Below are positions 1-6,196 of a stretch of DNA of 9,979 bases, piece by piece. Source of the stretch: DATJYV01 sp035499415 (GTDB taxonomy: Bacteria; Bacteroidota; Ignavibacteria; UBA10030); contig DATJYV010000183.1 of NCBI GenBank assembly GCA_035499415.1, positions 1 through 9,979 of the forward strand, given 5' to 3'. A model generated the notes under the pieces. The model saw only the letters and a list, made by a program, of their open reading frames with translations. It was not told the origin of the DNA and made no database searches. Each line of letters starts with the position of its first letter. Within the stretch, counting starts at the first letter, position 1. The position numbers and the translations under genes are program-made.

Positions 1-846
1 CTTCATGTCCCGTTCGGCCGACGCATACCCTTCGTGAACCTTGTGCTCGTAACAATGAAGCCCGACTTCCTGACTGTCCATCCACTTAAACGTCTCGAGC
101 GACGGTTCCTGATTTTCCACATCCACGAACCAGGTCATCGGCACCTTCAGTTCCTTTGCCAGGGCGTGAAGCTGTCGGATCTCGTCGGGAGTCCCTTCGT
201 CGGTGTCGACGCGCAGGATGCCGACGGACGGAGCGTTCTTTGGGAAATACCACCAGTGGACGAAGGGCAATCCACGCGCATGGTGTAAGGACTCCAGCGA
301 CCGCGCGACGAGCCGCCGAATGTTCGACTTGTTGTAGAAGGCAACACGTTCAAACGGGAGACGGTCCTCCGGAGAATAAAACGATTTGAACGATGAGCGG
401 AAATCGAACGCGACCGTTGACGGGTCGAACGGCAGGGCGACAATGTTTCCGGCTTCGTGTCGGCCCATGTGAGCCGAATATACTCCGGCGTCTGTCTTCA
501 ATTCATTCGCGTTCCACGCAAGCCGGCATCGGGCGCGGACGTCGATAAGACCGACATCCGCAAATGCCGAATCGGCGTCCGGAAGAAGGTATCGGATCAA
601 TGTCTGTTGGTATGTCGATTGCCGGATGCGGGCGTAGACCGTTGAGGAGCAGAGGACTGATCCGCCGAGTTGGAGATACTGGCGGAGCATTTCGCATTCG
701 CGGTCGTCCGCATCATCGCTCGCGACGACGGCGCTGTAATTTTCGGGGGTAAGCTCACCGTTCACCGTTTCGTACGGAATTCCCTCCTGTCCGAGGATGA
801 GATGCCACCCCCGGGCATCGCCCAGAATTCCGACCTTGATGTTCAT
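1..846 (-). CDS. Polysaccharide deacetylase-like protein (NodB/CE4-type fold), C-terminus cut by window edge
   Basis: The reading frame opens with ATG at 846 and stays open for 282 codons to the left edge, so the C-terminus is missing. Residues ~1-200 form a leading domain that I cannot name. Its start (MNIKVGILGD, then VVASDDADDRE and LQLGGSVLCS near residues 40-67) resembles the alternating strand/helix fold of glutamine-amidotransferase-like domains. From about residue 205 a NodB-like domain begins, with LRVDTDEG (211-218; the Asp-containing first motif), PMTWFVD (236-242) and VGLHCYEHKVH (261-271). H264 and H268 have the HxxxH spacing of the metal site. Such enzymes remove acetyl groups from N-acetyl sugars of polysaccharides. 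The start overlaps the flippase stop by 4 bases (ATGA), which implies translational coupling and a role in the same surface-glycan pathway. Enzyme class is likely; the substrate is unknown. Confidence 0.75.
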   Translation of the reverse strand, partial: MNIKVGILGDARGWHLILGQEGIPYETVNGELTPENYSAVVASDDADDRECEMLRQYLQLGGSVLCSSTVYARIRQSTYQQTLIRYLLPDADSAFADVGLIDVRARCRLAWNANELKTDAGVYSAHMGRHEAGNIVALPFDPSTVAFDFRSSFKSFYSPEDRLPFERVAFYNKSNIRRLVARSLESLHHARGLPFVHWWYFPKNAPSVGILRVDTDEGTPDEIRQLHALAKELKVPMTWFVDVENQEPSLETFKWMDSQEVGLHCYEHKVHEGYASAERDMK

Positions 847-2240
847 ACGAATCGTTCTTTCAGGTCCGACCAGTCGTTTTTCGAAACCGCGCCGCTTCCG
901 ACAATAACGCCCCCATAGACGCACGCGCCGATCACCAGCGCACCGGGCAGGCGCAGTTCCGGCAACACAATCACAAATGCCGCCATGACGAGGGATGCGA
1001 AGACGATCCGTCCGAGCGGAACGGTCGCGCGCAGCCGGAGGCGTTGGGAAAGTTTTCGTTTCATGAGGAGGACGGTCGCCGCCTCCGAAAGGACAACGGC
1101 AAACGCGGCTCCCGTGGGCCCAAATGCATGGATGAAAAGAAGAGACGAAACAAAATAGAGAAGTGCGCTGACCTGCATCACCGAGGAAAATTCTTTTTCT
1201 CCACCCGACGCAAGGAGGCCGGACGAGTAGATGGTGTGGAACATGGTCAGAAGGAAATACCAGATCAAGACGCGAAAAACGATGACCGACGGCGCGTAGC
1301 CGGCGCCGAAGACGACGAGAAATATCTTGTCGGCCACGACAAGCGCGCCGGCCGTCGCGGGGATTCCCAAAATTGCGACCCATCTCAGGGCAACCGAGAG
1401 GTTCGATGCCATCGCCTCGGGCGTTGCCGCGTGAAGTCGTGACGCGGCGGGAAGGAGGACGGTTGCGAGGATCCGATCCGCCATCAACAGAAAGAAGACG
1501 AGCTTGCTCGCCGCGCTGTAGATGCCGACATCGGAGACGGAGAGCAGGAGTGCGACGGCGATTGGCGGGAAGTTGATGCTCAGATGGCCAAGGATCGTTC
1601 CGGCCCCCATCGGGAGCGATTGCGTCATCAAGGATTTCCACCGCGTCCATGAAACCGAGGGAATGAGCGCGGGCGAGTCGCGCCGATAGACCCGCCACAT
1701 GAAAATTGCGGCGCACACATCTCCCGCAACCGCCGCCGCGCCGACGGCAAGGAGCGCGCGTGGAGTGTGGACGAAGACGATGACAAGGACGAGATACACA
1801 AGAGCCGAAAGTGTGCGGGCGTAACTGAACACGCTCATCCGCTCGGTTCCCTGGAAATACCATTCGAGAAAAACCGACTGGGGAAATGCCGACAGGCACG
1901 CGATCGCCATCAGCAGGAACAGCAATCGGTCGGGAATGAGGACGAACAAAACGACCAGGAGGATGATGTAGAGAACGAGACTGTTGACAAGACGCGTACC
2001 GAGAATATCGTCCACAGGAAACTCCTGCCCGCCCCGGGCAACGGCCCTCGTACCCAGGACGTGGAGCCCTGCACTGCTGACCATGATGAGGTACGACAAG
2101 ACCGTGAAAGCAAGGTTGACCGCACCGAAGCCGGCGACGCCGACTGCACGCGCGAGATAGGCGACAGTTGCAAACCCCAGGGTGCGCCGGGCGATATCGC
2201 TCAGGAGCAGGGAAGATATGTTCCGCGTGAGGCGCTTCAC
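843..2240 (-). CDS. Wzx/MOP-superfamily polysaccharide flippase (O-antigen/capsule unit exporter)
   Basis: This is a 465-residue, very hydrophobic protein with roughly a dozen or more membrane segments spread over its whole length, the size and layout of Wzx-type flippases. These move undecaprenyl-linked glycan units across the inner membrane. The N-terminus (KRLTRNISSLLLSDIARR, then GFATVAYLARAVGVAGFGAV) is typical: a short amphipathic stretch, then a first helix with the G-x-x-x-F-G-like turn. I chose the GTG at 2240 because its GTGA overlaps the upstream glycosyltransferase stop and because it begins exactly where family-like sequence starts. The frame stays open to an ATG at 2468, but those 76 extra residues are Arg-rich, hydrophilic and antisense-like, and they lie inside the glycosyltransferase gene. 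The stop overlaps the next gene by 4 bases. Family call is firm; the transported glycan is unknown. Confidence 0.88.
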   Translation of the reverse strand: MKRLTRNISSLLLSDIARRTLGFATVAYLARAVGVAGFGAVNLAFTVLSYLIMVSSAGLHVLGTRAVARGGQEFPVDDILGTRLVNSLVLYIILLVVLFVLIPDRLLFLLMAIACLSAFPQSVFLEWYFQGTERMSVFSYARTLSALVYLVLVIVFVHTPRALLAVGAAAVAGDVCAAIFMWRVYRRDSPALIPSVSWTRWKSLMTQSLPMGAGTILGHLSINFPPIAVALLLSVSDVGIYSAASKLVFFLLMADRILATVLLPAASRLHAATPEAMASNLSVALRWVAILGIPATAGALVVADKIFLVVFGAGYAPSVIVFRVLIWYFLLTMFHTIYSSGLLASGGEKEFSSVMQVSALLYFVSSLLFIHAFGPTGAAFAVVLSEAATVLLMKRKLSQRLRLRATVPLGRIVFASLVMAAFVIVLPELRLPGALVIGACVYGGVIVGSGAVSKNDWSDLKERFV

Positions 2241-3241
2241 GGGGACAATTCCCCGATGAGCTGAACCAGCTCGTTCGTCCGACGGGTTGACGGGAAGAGG
2301 TCGGCAATTCTCTCTCTCGCTTTGATGCCGGCAGACGGCTTCATGCGTAACGCTTCCTGAATCGCGCTCACGAAATCTTCGACGCTTTCCGGAATCACGA
2401 GTTTTCCCGATGTCCCTACAGCGCGCGGGACGCCCCCAACACGACTCGCGACGGGAATGCAGCCGCACAACATCGCCTCGCAGAGAGTATTGGGCAAACC
2501 CTCGCGCCTCGACGGCTGAACGTACACTCTCGCCTTCCGGTAATATTTCAGGAGATCCGTTCGCGGCATCGGTTCAATGCACGAGAGATTCTGCGGTGGA
2601 TGAAAGAGAGAGACGACATCGGGCTTTACACCAATGAGGGTAAATCTCGTTCGCGGCATGGAACGGGCGACCCCGACCAGCGTGTCGACCCCTTTCAGCC
2701 GCGCCCGCGCCTCATCGTGGACGACGGCGACGGTAAGCACCCCCGGCGTTTTCCTGCCCGAGGGAGTCCAGAAGTGAGCGTCGTATCCGGTCGGCAGGAC
2801 TCGAATATTCTGTCCCGGATAATTCGCCCGACGCTTCGCTTCATCCCTCAAGCTCCCGTCGACGGCCAGAACCACCGTAGCCCGGCGCAACGCGGTGCGC
2901 ACCAGCAATCCTTTCCAGGGGCTGAGGAAGATTCCGTAGTTCCACTGCGGTTCCTTTGCGACATCGACACCGCCGATGACGATGACCGACCGTTTACCGA
3001 GGACCGAGGCCGCGAGAACGGCGAGCGACGCGTAGACGGAGGCAAACCAGCAGAAGACGATGTCTGAGCGGAACACCGATTTCACGATGGGAACGATTTG
3101 GCGTGGTCCGTGGCCGATGAGCGTGATGAGGGGGTATCGGCGCTGGAGGACGTCGAGATCGTTCTGGATGAACGGCGTGAGAAACGCGGAGACAAAGAGA
3201 ATGCGAGGAGCCGGATTTTGACCAGGTGAACCGGGAGGCAT
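2237..3241 (-). CDS. GT4-family glycosyltransferase (GT-B fold)
   Basis: This 334-residue protein has the organisation of GT4 (Glycos_transf_1) retaining glycosyltransferases, which transfer a sugar from a nucleotide donor onto a growing glycan. The N-terminal acceptor-side domain begins PRILFVSAF at residues 12-20. The linker and donor domain include LPTGYD (149-154) and the KGVD element (183-186). The EX7E signature is intact within SRREGLPNTLCEAMLCG: E247 and E255, followed by PVASRVGGVPRAV. No membrane segment or signal peptide is evident, so it should act at the cytoplasmic face. The start ATG is 27 bases after the DUF2721 stop and lacks a clear Shine-Dalgarno sequence; the stop overlaps the flippase start. 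It is slightly short for the family but both domains appear present. Donor and acceptor cannot be told from the sequence. Confidence 0.9.
   Translation of the reverse strand: MPPGSPGQNPAPRILFVSAFLTPFIQNDLDVLQRRYPLITLIGHGPRQIVPIVKSVFRSDIVFCWFASVYASLAVLAASVLGKRSVIVIGGVDVAKEPQWNYGIFLSPWKGLLVRTALRRATVVLAVDGSLRDEAKRRANYPGQNIRVLPTGYDAHFWTPSGRKTPGVLTVAVVHDEARARLKGVDTLVGVARSMPRTRFTLIGVKPDVVSLFHPPQNLSCIEPMPRTDLLKYYRKARVYVQPSRREGLPNTLCEAMLCGCIPVASRVGGVPRAVGTSGKLVIPESVEDFVSAIQEALRMKPSAGIKARERIADLFPSTRRTNELVQLIGELSP
2241..2254 (-). promoter_or_regulatory. Small hairpin directly before the flippase GTG start
   Basis: Read on the minus strand, GGGGA-ATTG-TCCCC forms a 5-bp G/C-rich stem with a 4-base loop, ending one base before the GTG start of the flippase. 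The only purine-rich Shine-Dalgarno-like sequence, GGGGAA, is part of the stem. Ribosomes finishing the upstream glycosyltransferase would melt it, so it could enforce translational coupling. The sequence is seen directly; the role is inferred. Confidence 0.3.
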
Positions 3242-3268
3242 CGAATCGAGACTATGTACGTTGTTCGA

Positions 3269-3748
3269 TCACGCGTCGGCTTCCACTTCGATCTTGACGA
3301 CCTCGAATCCGTTGAGCGTGTCGATCACTCCGTAGATCACGCCGAGGAACACCGCGATCATGCCGAACAGGAAGAAAAAGATCACATAGTGCTGGAGGAC
3401 CGCAATTTGTATGAAGAAATCGAGGCCGATCAGGAGCGAGGTCGCGACGAAGAGGCCGATCGCGATGAAATAGCAGAAGAGGGAGTTTCTCACGAGGCGA
3501 GCGCGGCCGAGAAGACGCAGAAGCTGACGCGAAATGTTCTCGACCCTCCGCAGGTCCTCTGTTTTCCTGGCGCGCCTTTTCCCTCCGGCGAGGAGGCGCC
3601 GTTTTTCTTCATTGAGCGCTCGAATCCTGTTGAGGATCAGGGAGAATTTGTTGCTGATGCCGAGGGTCAGGAGTCCGCATGCGCTGATCATGACCGCCGG
3701 CGCGAGAATCTGCTGGATGGCCTGAATGTGGGAGATGCTGTCGTTCAT
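3269..3748 (-). CDS. DUF2721 family small membrane protein
   Basis: This 159-residue protein has a hydrophobic segment near 12-32, a strongly basic cytoplasmic-type stretch at ~40-88 and two further membrane segments at ~90-112 and ~119-142. The phrase ISACGLLTLGISNKFSLILNR (split at residues 21-40) followed by IRALNEEKRRLL is characteristic of DUF2721. These proteins are widespread in bacteria and their function is unknown. The ATG overlaps the purM stop (ATGA), and a GAGGG Shine-Dalgarno-like sequence lies about 5 bases before it, so it is translated well and probably coupled to purM. It is separated from the glycosyltransferase by 27 bases. Family assignment is from recalled sequence resemblance; no function should be inferred from it beyond membrane location. 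Confidence 0.8.
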   Translation of the reverse strand: MNDSISHIQAIQQILAPAVMISACGLLTLGISNKFSLILNRIRALNEEKRRLLAGGKRRARKTEDLRRVENISRQLLRLLGRARLVRNSLFCYFIAIGLFVATSLLIGLDFFIQIAVLQHYVIFFFLFGMIAVFLGVIYGVIDTLNGFEVVKIEVEADA

Positions 3749-4785
3749 CGTGCCCTCGAACGGTCCCTTCGAACGACCTCTCCGATAATGACAGGTCGCT
3801 CACTCCTTTTTCTCAGCGTGTGTAAAACCGCGTTGGCCTTCGTGTTTGAAACGATGAGGACCATGCCGATGCCGAGGTTCATCGTCCTCCGCAGATCCGA
3901 CTCCGGCGTGTTGGCTGCGCGCTGGATGAGGCGGAATATCGGCGGCCGCTCCCACGCATTCCATTCTATGCGGAGTGAACAATTTCGGGGGATCACCCGT
4001 CCTGCGTTCCCCTCGATCCCGCCCCCGGTGATATGTGCGATCGCGTGAATGCCGTACTTCGCGTTTCCGGTCAACGGACCGACGATGGGAAGATACGAAC
4101 GGTGAATAGCGAGCAGAGCATCTCCGACTGTCGTGCCGAGCTCGTCGAGATGCTGATTGAAGGAGTACTTGTCCAGCAGGGCTTTGCGCGCCAGACTGAA
4201 ACCGTTCGTGTGAAGACCGGTCGAGGGAAGTCCGATTACGATATCGCCCGGTACAACCCGCTTGCCGTCGAGAAGACGGGATCGTTCGACCACGCCGACG
4301 ATCGTCCCGGCGATGTCGTAGTCGCCGTCGGCGTACATGCCGGGCATCTCCGCCGTCTCACCGCCCACCAACGAGCACGAATTATCCTTGCACGCCTTGA
4401 CGAAGCCGAGAATGACGCGCTCGGCGACATCGGGAGCAAGGGACCCGGATGCGAAGTAGTCCATAAAGTAGAGAGGCCGCGCTCCGCAGCAGAGAATGTC
4501 GTTGACGCAGTGGTTGACGAGGTCCTGACCGACCGTATCGTGCCGGTTCATCGCGATTGCGATCTTGAGCTTTGTCCCAACCCCGTCGACGCTGCTGACG
4601 AGAACGGGGTCGCGCATTCCTTTGAAGTTGGCGCGATACAAAGCGCCGAAATGTCCGATGTCTGCGAGGACGTTTTTGTCGAACGTGGAGCGGATCGGTT
4701 TCCGGATCCGGCGGATCAGTTCATCCGCGGCGTCGATGTCAACGCCGGAATCGCGGTAGGTCAGAGAAGAATTTTCGATTGCCAC
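3745..4785 (-). CDS. purM: Phosphoribosylformylglycinamidine cyclo-ligase (AIR synthetase)
   Basis: PurM closes the imidazole ring of FGAM using ATP to give AIR, the fifth step of de novo purine synthesis, in the cytosol. The 346-residue length is normal for the family and all its landmark segments are present in order: YRDSGVDIDA (10-19), SVDGVGTKLK (65-74), VNDILCCGA (94-102), GGETAEMPGMY (141-151), GLPSTGLHTNGFSL (185-198), HITGGGIEGN (251-260), MNLGIGM (302-308) and IGEV near the end. The start is GTG at 4785. An in-frame stop lies a short way upstream and no ATG fits, and no clear Shine-Dalgarno sequence is visible. It is the first gene of the minus-strand string, its stop overlaps the DUF2721 start, and polysaccharide genes follow. 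No other purine gene is in the window. Confidence 0.97.
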   Translation of the reverse strand: MAIENSSLTYRDSGVDIDAADELIRRIRKPIRSTFDKNVLADIGHFGALYRANFKGMRDPVLVSSVDGVGTKLKIAIAMNRHDTVGQDLVNHCVNDILCCGARPLYFMDYFASGSLAPDVAERVILGFVKACKDNSCSLVGGETAEMPGMYADGDYDIAGTIVGVVERSRLLDGKRVVPGDIVIGLPSTGLHTNGFSLARKALLDKYSFNQHLDELGTTVGDALLAIHRSYLPIVGPLTGNAKYGIHAIAHITGGGIEGNAGRVIPRNCSLRIEWNAWERPPIFRLIQRAANTPESDLRRTMNLGIGMVLIVSNTKANAVLHTLRKRSERPVIIGEVVRRDRSRAR

Positions 4786-4877
4786 GTGTCGATTTCGGAA
4801 TCGGTCAAGCAGTCAGTCCAGGATGGCCTTGCGTCATTGCAACGACCGGATCCTTTTGCCAATAAGCCCAGCCTCTG

Positions 4878-5034
4878 TGTCATTGCGAGAGACGGCGATC
4901 TGCAGCCGGCTCGAAGCAATCCGACTTCCTATGCAGCAGCGGCCAGCCCTGTTTCCACGTTACATCAGATTGCTTTCCGCCGGAAGATGAAGCAGGGCGG
5001 ACAGGCGTCGCAAAATTTGCTCCTCGCAATGACA
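4878..5034. repeat. Inverted-repeat element with nested ends (dispersed-repeat type)
   Basis: The ends are a perfect 12-bp inverted repeat: TGTCATTGCGAG at 4878-4889 and CTCGCAATGACA at 5023-5034. Inside is a second inverted pair, AAGCAATC (4914-4921) and GATTGCTT (4968-4975). From general knowledge, elements with these words (GTCATTGCGAG and GAAGCAATC with their complements) occur as dispersed non-coding repeats in many environmental bacterial genomes. I see no flanking duplication and no coding capacity. A transcript of either strand would fold into a long imperfect hairpin. Confidence 0.65.
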
Positions 5035-5114
5035 TTTTCCTTCTGGCAGCTAACTGCTGATTACTGCCCGCAGCTTTCAAGATAATTTTTTTTCGCCGGC
5101 TCTCCAAGGGGATT

Positions 5115-5289
5115 GTCTCCCGGGTAGTGTCCTATTTCCAAGCAACCGTCACCCCGAACTTTGGGCCGAAGGCCCATCAGCCTCTGGCTGAGGTTCGGGG
5201 TCCGTGAACGTCAGATGCTGAAACGAGTTCAGCATGACGCTGCCCTAATACGTTGGAGCCCGCTGAATTGAGGACACTACCGTCTCCCG
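5115..5289. mobile_element. MITE-like insertion with 11-bp terminal inverted repeats and 8-bp target-site duplication
   Basis: The element proper is 5123-5281 (159 bp). It starts GGTAGTGTCCT (5123-5133) and ends AGGACACTACC (5271-5281), perfect inverted repeats of 11 bp. The word GTCTCCCG sits immediately outside each end (5115-5122 and 5282-5289), as expected for an 8-bp target-site duplication made by a DDE transposase. There is no room for a transposase, so it is non-autonomous and would need one encoded elsewhere. Several IS families make 8-bp duplications and I cannot assign one from the ends alone. It lies between the two divergent genes, ending just upstream of the candidate promoter of the FAH-family gene. 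The interior carries a set of hairpins listed separately. Confidence 0.82.
5151..5238. repeat. Branched hairpin cluster inside the MITE-like element
   Basis: ACCCCGAAC (5151-5159) pairs with GTTCGGGGT (5193-5201). Enclosed between them are two complete hairpins: GGGCC-GAA-GGCCC (5163-5175) and CAGCC-TCT-GGCTG (5178-5190). A further hairpin follows, ATGCTGAA (5215-5222) with TTCAGCAT (5228-5235) and a 5-base loop. The result is a three-way-junction-like fold plus one extra stem. Words of this type (CCCCGAAC, TGCTGAA-TTCAGCA) are familiar from dispersed palindromic repeats in environmental genomes; this is recalled, not searched. Confidence 0.65.
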
Positions 5290-5294
5290 CCGCG

Positions 5295-5323
5295 TTGCGA
5301 TTCCGTCTCCGCTTCTGTACATT
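5295..5323 (+). promoter_or_regulatory. Candidate sigma-70-type promoter of the FAH-family gene
   Basis: TTGCGA (5295-5300) and TACATT (5318-5323) each match four of six consensus positions and are separated by exactly 17 bases. Transcription would start near 5330 and leave a short leader of under 20 bases before the ATG at 5348. The -35 box begins six bases after the target-site duplication of the MITE-like element. If the host uses a Bacteroidota-type promoter consensus, this assignment would be wrong. Confidence 0.33.
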
Positions 5324-5347
5324 GAACTTCAACCTTCAAATTCTCAC

Positions 5348-6019
5348 ATGAACACTGCGCGAATTCTCGGCACGGCACAATCCTTCAGCGTCGGCAAGAT
5401 CGTGTGCGTGGGACGCAATTATATCCAGCACGCGAAGGAAATGAAAGCGGATGTTCCGAAGGAACCCGTGCTCTTTCTCAAACCTGCGACCGCCATCATC
5501 CATGACGGCGAAGAAATCGTCATGCCGTCCATTTCGAACGATGTGCATCACGAGGTGGAGCTGATTGTGCTCATCGGGAAGGGGGGAAAGGAAATTGCTG
5601 AGAGTCGCGCGCTCGGACATGTCGCCGGCTACGGCGTCGGGCTCGACATGACATTGCGCGACGTGCAGGATGAAGCGAAGAAGAAAGGTCTCCCGTGGAC
5701 TCTTGCCAAGGGATTCGACACATCTGCCGGAGTATCCGAATTCGTTCCGGCATCCTCCGCGCCAGACCCCGGAAATCTGCGGATACGGCTTTCCGTCAAC
5801 GACGCCGAGCGACAGTCAACGACGACCGACAATCTCATCTTCCCTGTTGCAGTCCTGGTCACGTATATTTCACAGTATTTCACTCTTGAACCGGGAGATA
5901 TCGTGTTCACAGGGACACCCGAGGGCGTCGCCCGGGTGCGATCCGGCGACAGACTGCACGCGGAACTCCAAACAAGCGCCGGGAAGGCCCTGGTTTCGCT
6001 CAACGCCCGGGTTCGATGA
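5348..6019 (+). CDS. Fumarylacetoacetate hydrolase family protein, FAHD1-like (acylpyruvase / oxaloacetate decarboxylase type)
   Basis: This 223-residue single-domain protein matches the catalytic core of the FAH family and is notably close to animal FAHD1, as I recall it. The shared segments are CVGRNYIQHAKEM (20-32), PVLFLKP (40-46), HHEVEL (67-72), LDMTLRDVQDEAKKKGLPW (99-117) and LEPGDIVFTGTPEGV (180-194). The metal ligands expected from FAHD1 are E69, E71 and D100, and the catalytic pair H28/E31 is present with the right spacing. FAHD1-type enzymes split acylpyruvates or decarboxylate oxaloacetate with Mg or Mn in the cytosol. Many bacterial relatives act on aromatic-degradation products, so the substrate is open. 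The start ATG has no clear Shine-Dalgarno sequence. It is read in the same direction as the ParA gene, with 174 bases between them. Confidence 0.9.
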   Translation: MNTARILGTAQSFSVGKIVCVGRNYIQHAKEMKADVPKEPVLFLKPATAIIHDGEEIVMPSISNDVHHEVELIVLIGKGGKEIAESRALGHVAGYGVGLDMTLRDVQDEAKKKGLPWTLAKGFDTSAGVSEFVPASSAPDPGNLRIRLSVNDAERQSTTTDNLIFPVAVLVTYISQYFTLEPGDIVFTGTPEGVARVRSGDRLHAELQTSAGKALVSLNARVR

Positions 6020-6034
6020 TGGAGAGACCTTGTC

Positions 6035-6073
6035 GTCACTTGTGACCTGCGCAACACCCGACGTCATTGTGAC
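6035..6073. promoter_or_regulatory. Two spaced near-palindromic GTCA(C)TTGTGAC motifs
   Basis: GTCACTTGTGAC at 6035-6046 and GTCATTGTGAC at 6063-6073 are near-identical short palindromic words whose starts are 28 bases apart. They lie in the 174-base gap between the FAH-family stop and the ParA start. They could be operator half-site pairs for a dimeric regulator of the ParA-peptidase unit, or chance. The rest of the gap shows no convincing terminator or promoter. Confidence 0.2.
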
Positions 6074-6180
6074 TTCACGACTTGCATTTGACTCCCCGGC
6101 AGACTATTTTTAGGAAGTTCCAGCCAGTCGTTTCACCCGACTCTCGATTTTCGATCATCAGCGTACCGCCATTTCATTTC

Positions 6181-6196
6181 AAGGATTCCGGCCCTG
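6181..6196 (+). promoter_or_regulatory. Ribosome binding site and CTG start of the ParA gene
   Basis: AAGGA (6181-6185) lies 8 bases before CTG (6194-6196). This is a good Shine-Dalgarno match at good spacing, stronger than those of most neighbouring genes. Reading from this CTG gives (M)AKIITIAIPKGGVGKTTT, the expected N-terminus of a ParA protein. There is no in-frame ATG, GTG or TTG between here and 6104, the furthest upstream I read this frame. The first GTG, at 6233, falls inside the Walker A motif. Confidence 0.6.

Larger units (their letters stand above)
4786..5347. other. Divergent intergenic region with two inverted-repeat elements
   Basis: These 562 bases lie between the divergently read purM and FAH-family genes and must contain both promoters. 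No convincing coding region is seen. Contents from left to right are: an isolated GTCATTGC (4833-4840) matching the end of the first element; the inverted-repeat element 4878-5034; a stretch with a run of eight T (5086-5093) and short GGCAG/CTGCC inverted words; the MITE-like element with its flanking duplication (5115-5289); and a candidate promoter for the FAH-family gene. I could not pick out a purM promoter with confidence. Confidence 0.75.

Noticed and set aside
2241..2468. 76-residue N-terminal extension of the flippase reading frame up to an ATG at 2468
   Set aside because: It lies entirely within the glycosyltransferase gene, is Arg-rich and hydrophilic, and the GTG at 2240 gives the normal family N-terminus and a 4-base overlap.
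3254..4048. 264-codon plus-strand open frame opposite DUF2721 and the end of purM
   Set aside because: It is antisense to two well-supported genes, with a charged low-complexity product typical of shadow frames.
4033..5085. 350-codon plus-strand open frame opposite purM and into the spacer
   Set aside because: It mirrors purM on the other strand and runs through repeat DNA. The product resembles no protein I know, and it is explained by high third-position GC in purM.
5045..5093. GGCAG/CTGCC hairpin and run of eight T as a terminator
   Set aside because: The hairpin is 18 bases away from the T run and no gene on the plus strand ends before it.
5151..5201. tRNA-like cloverleaf
   Set aside because: Stem lengths, the missing third arm, the missing CCA-side acceptor and the absence of conserved tRNA loop bases rule it out.
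6088..6110. TTGACT with TATTTT as a promoter for the ParA gene
   Set aside because: The spacer is only 11 bases, far from the 16-18 needed, and no better -10 box sits at the right distance.
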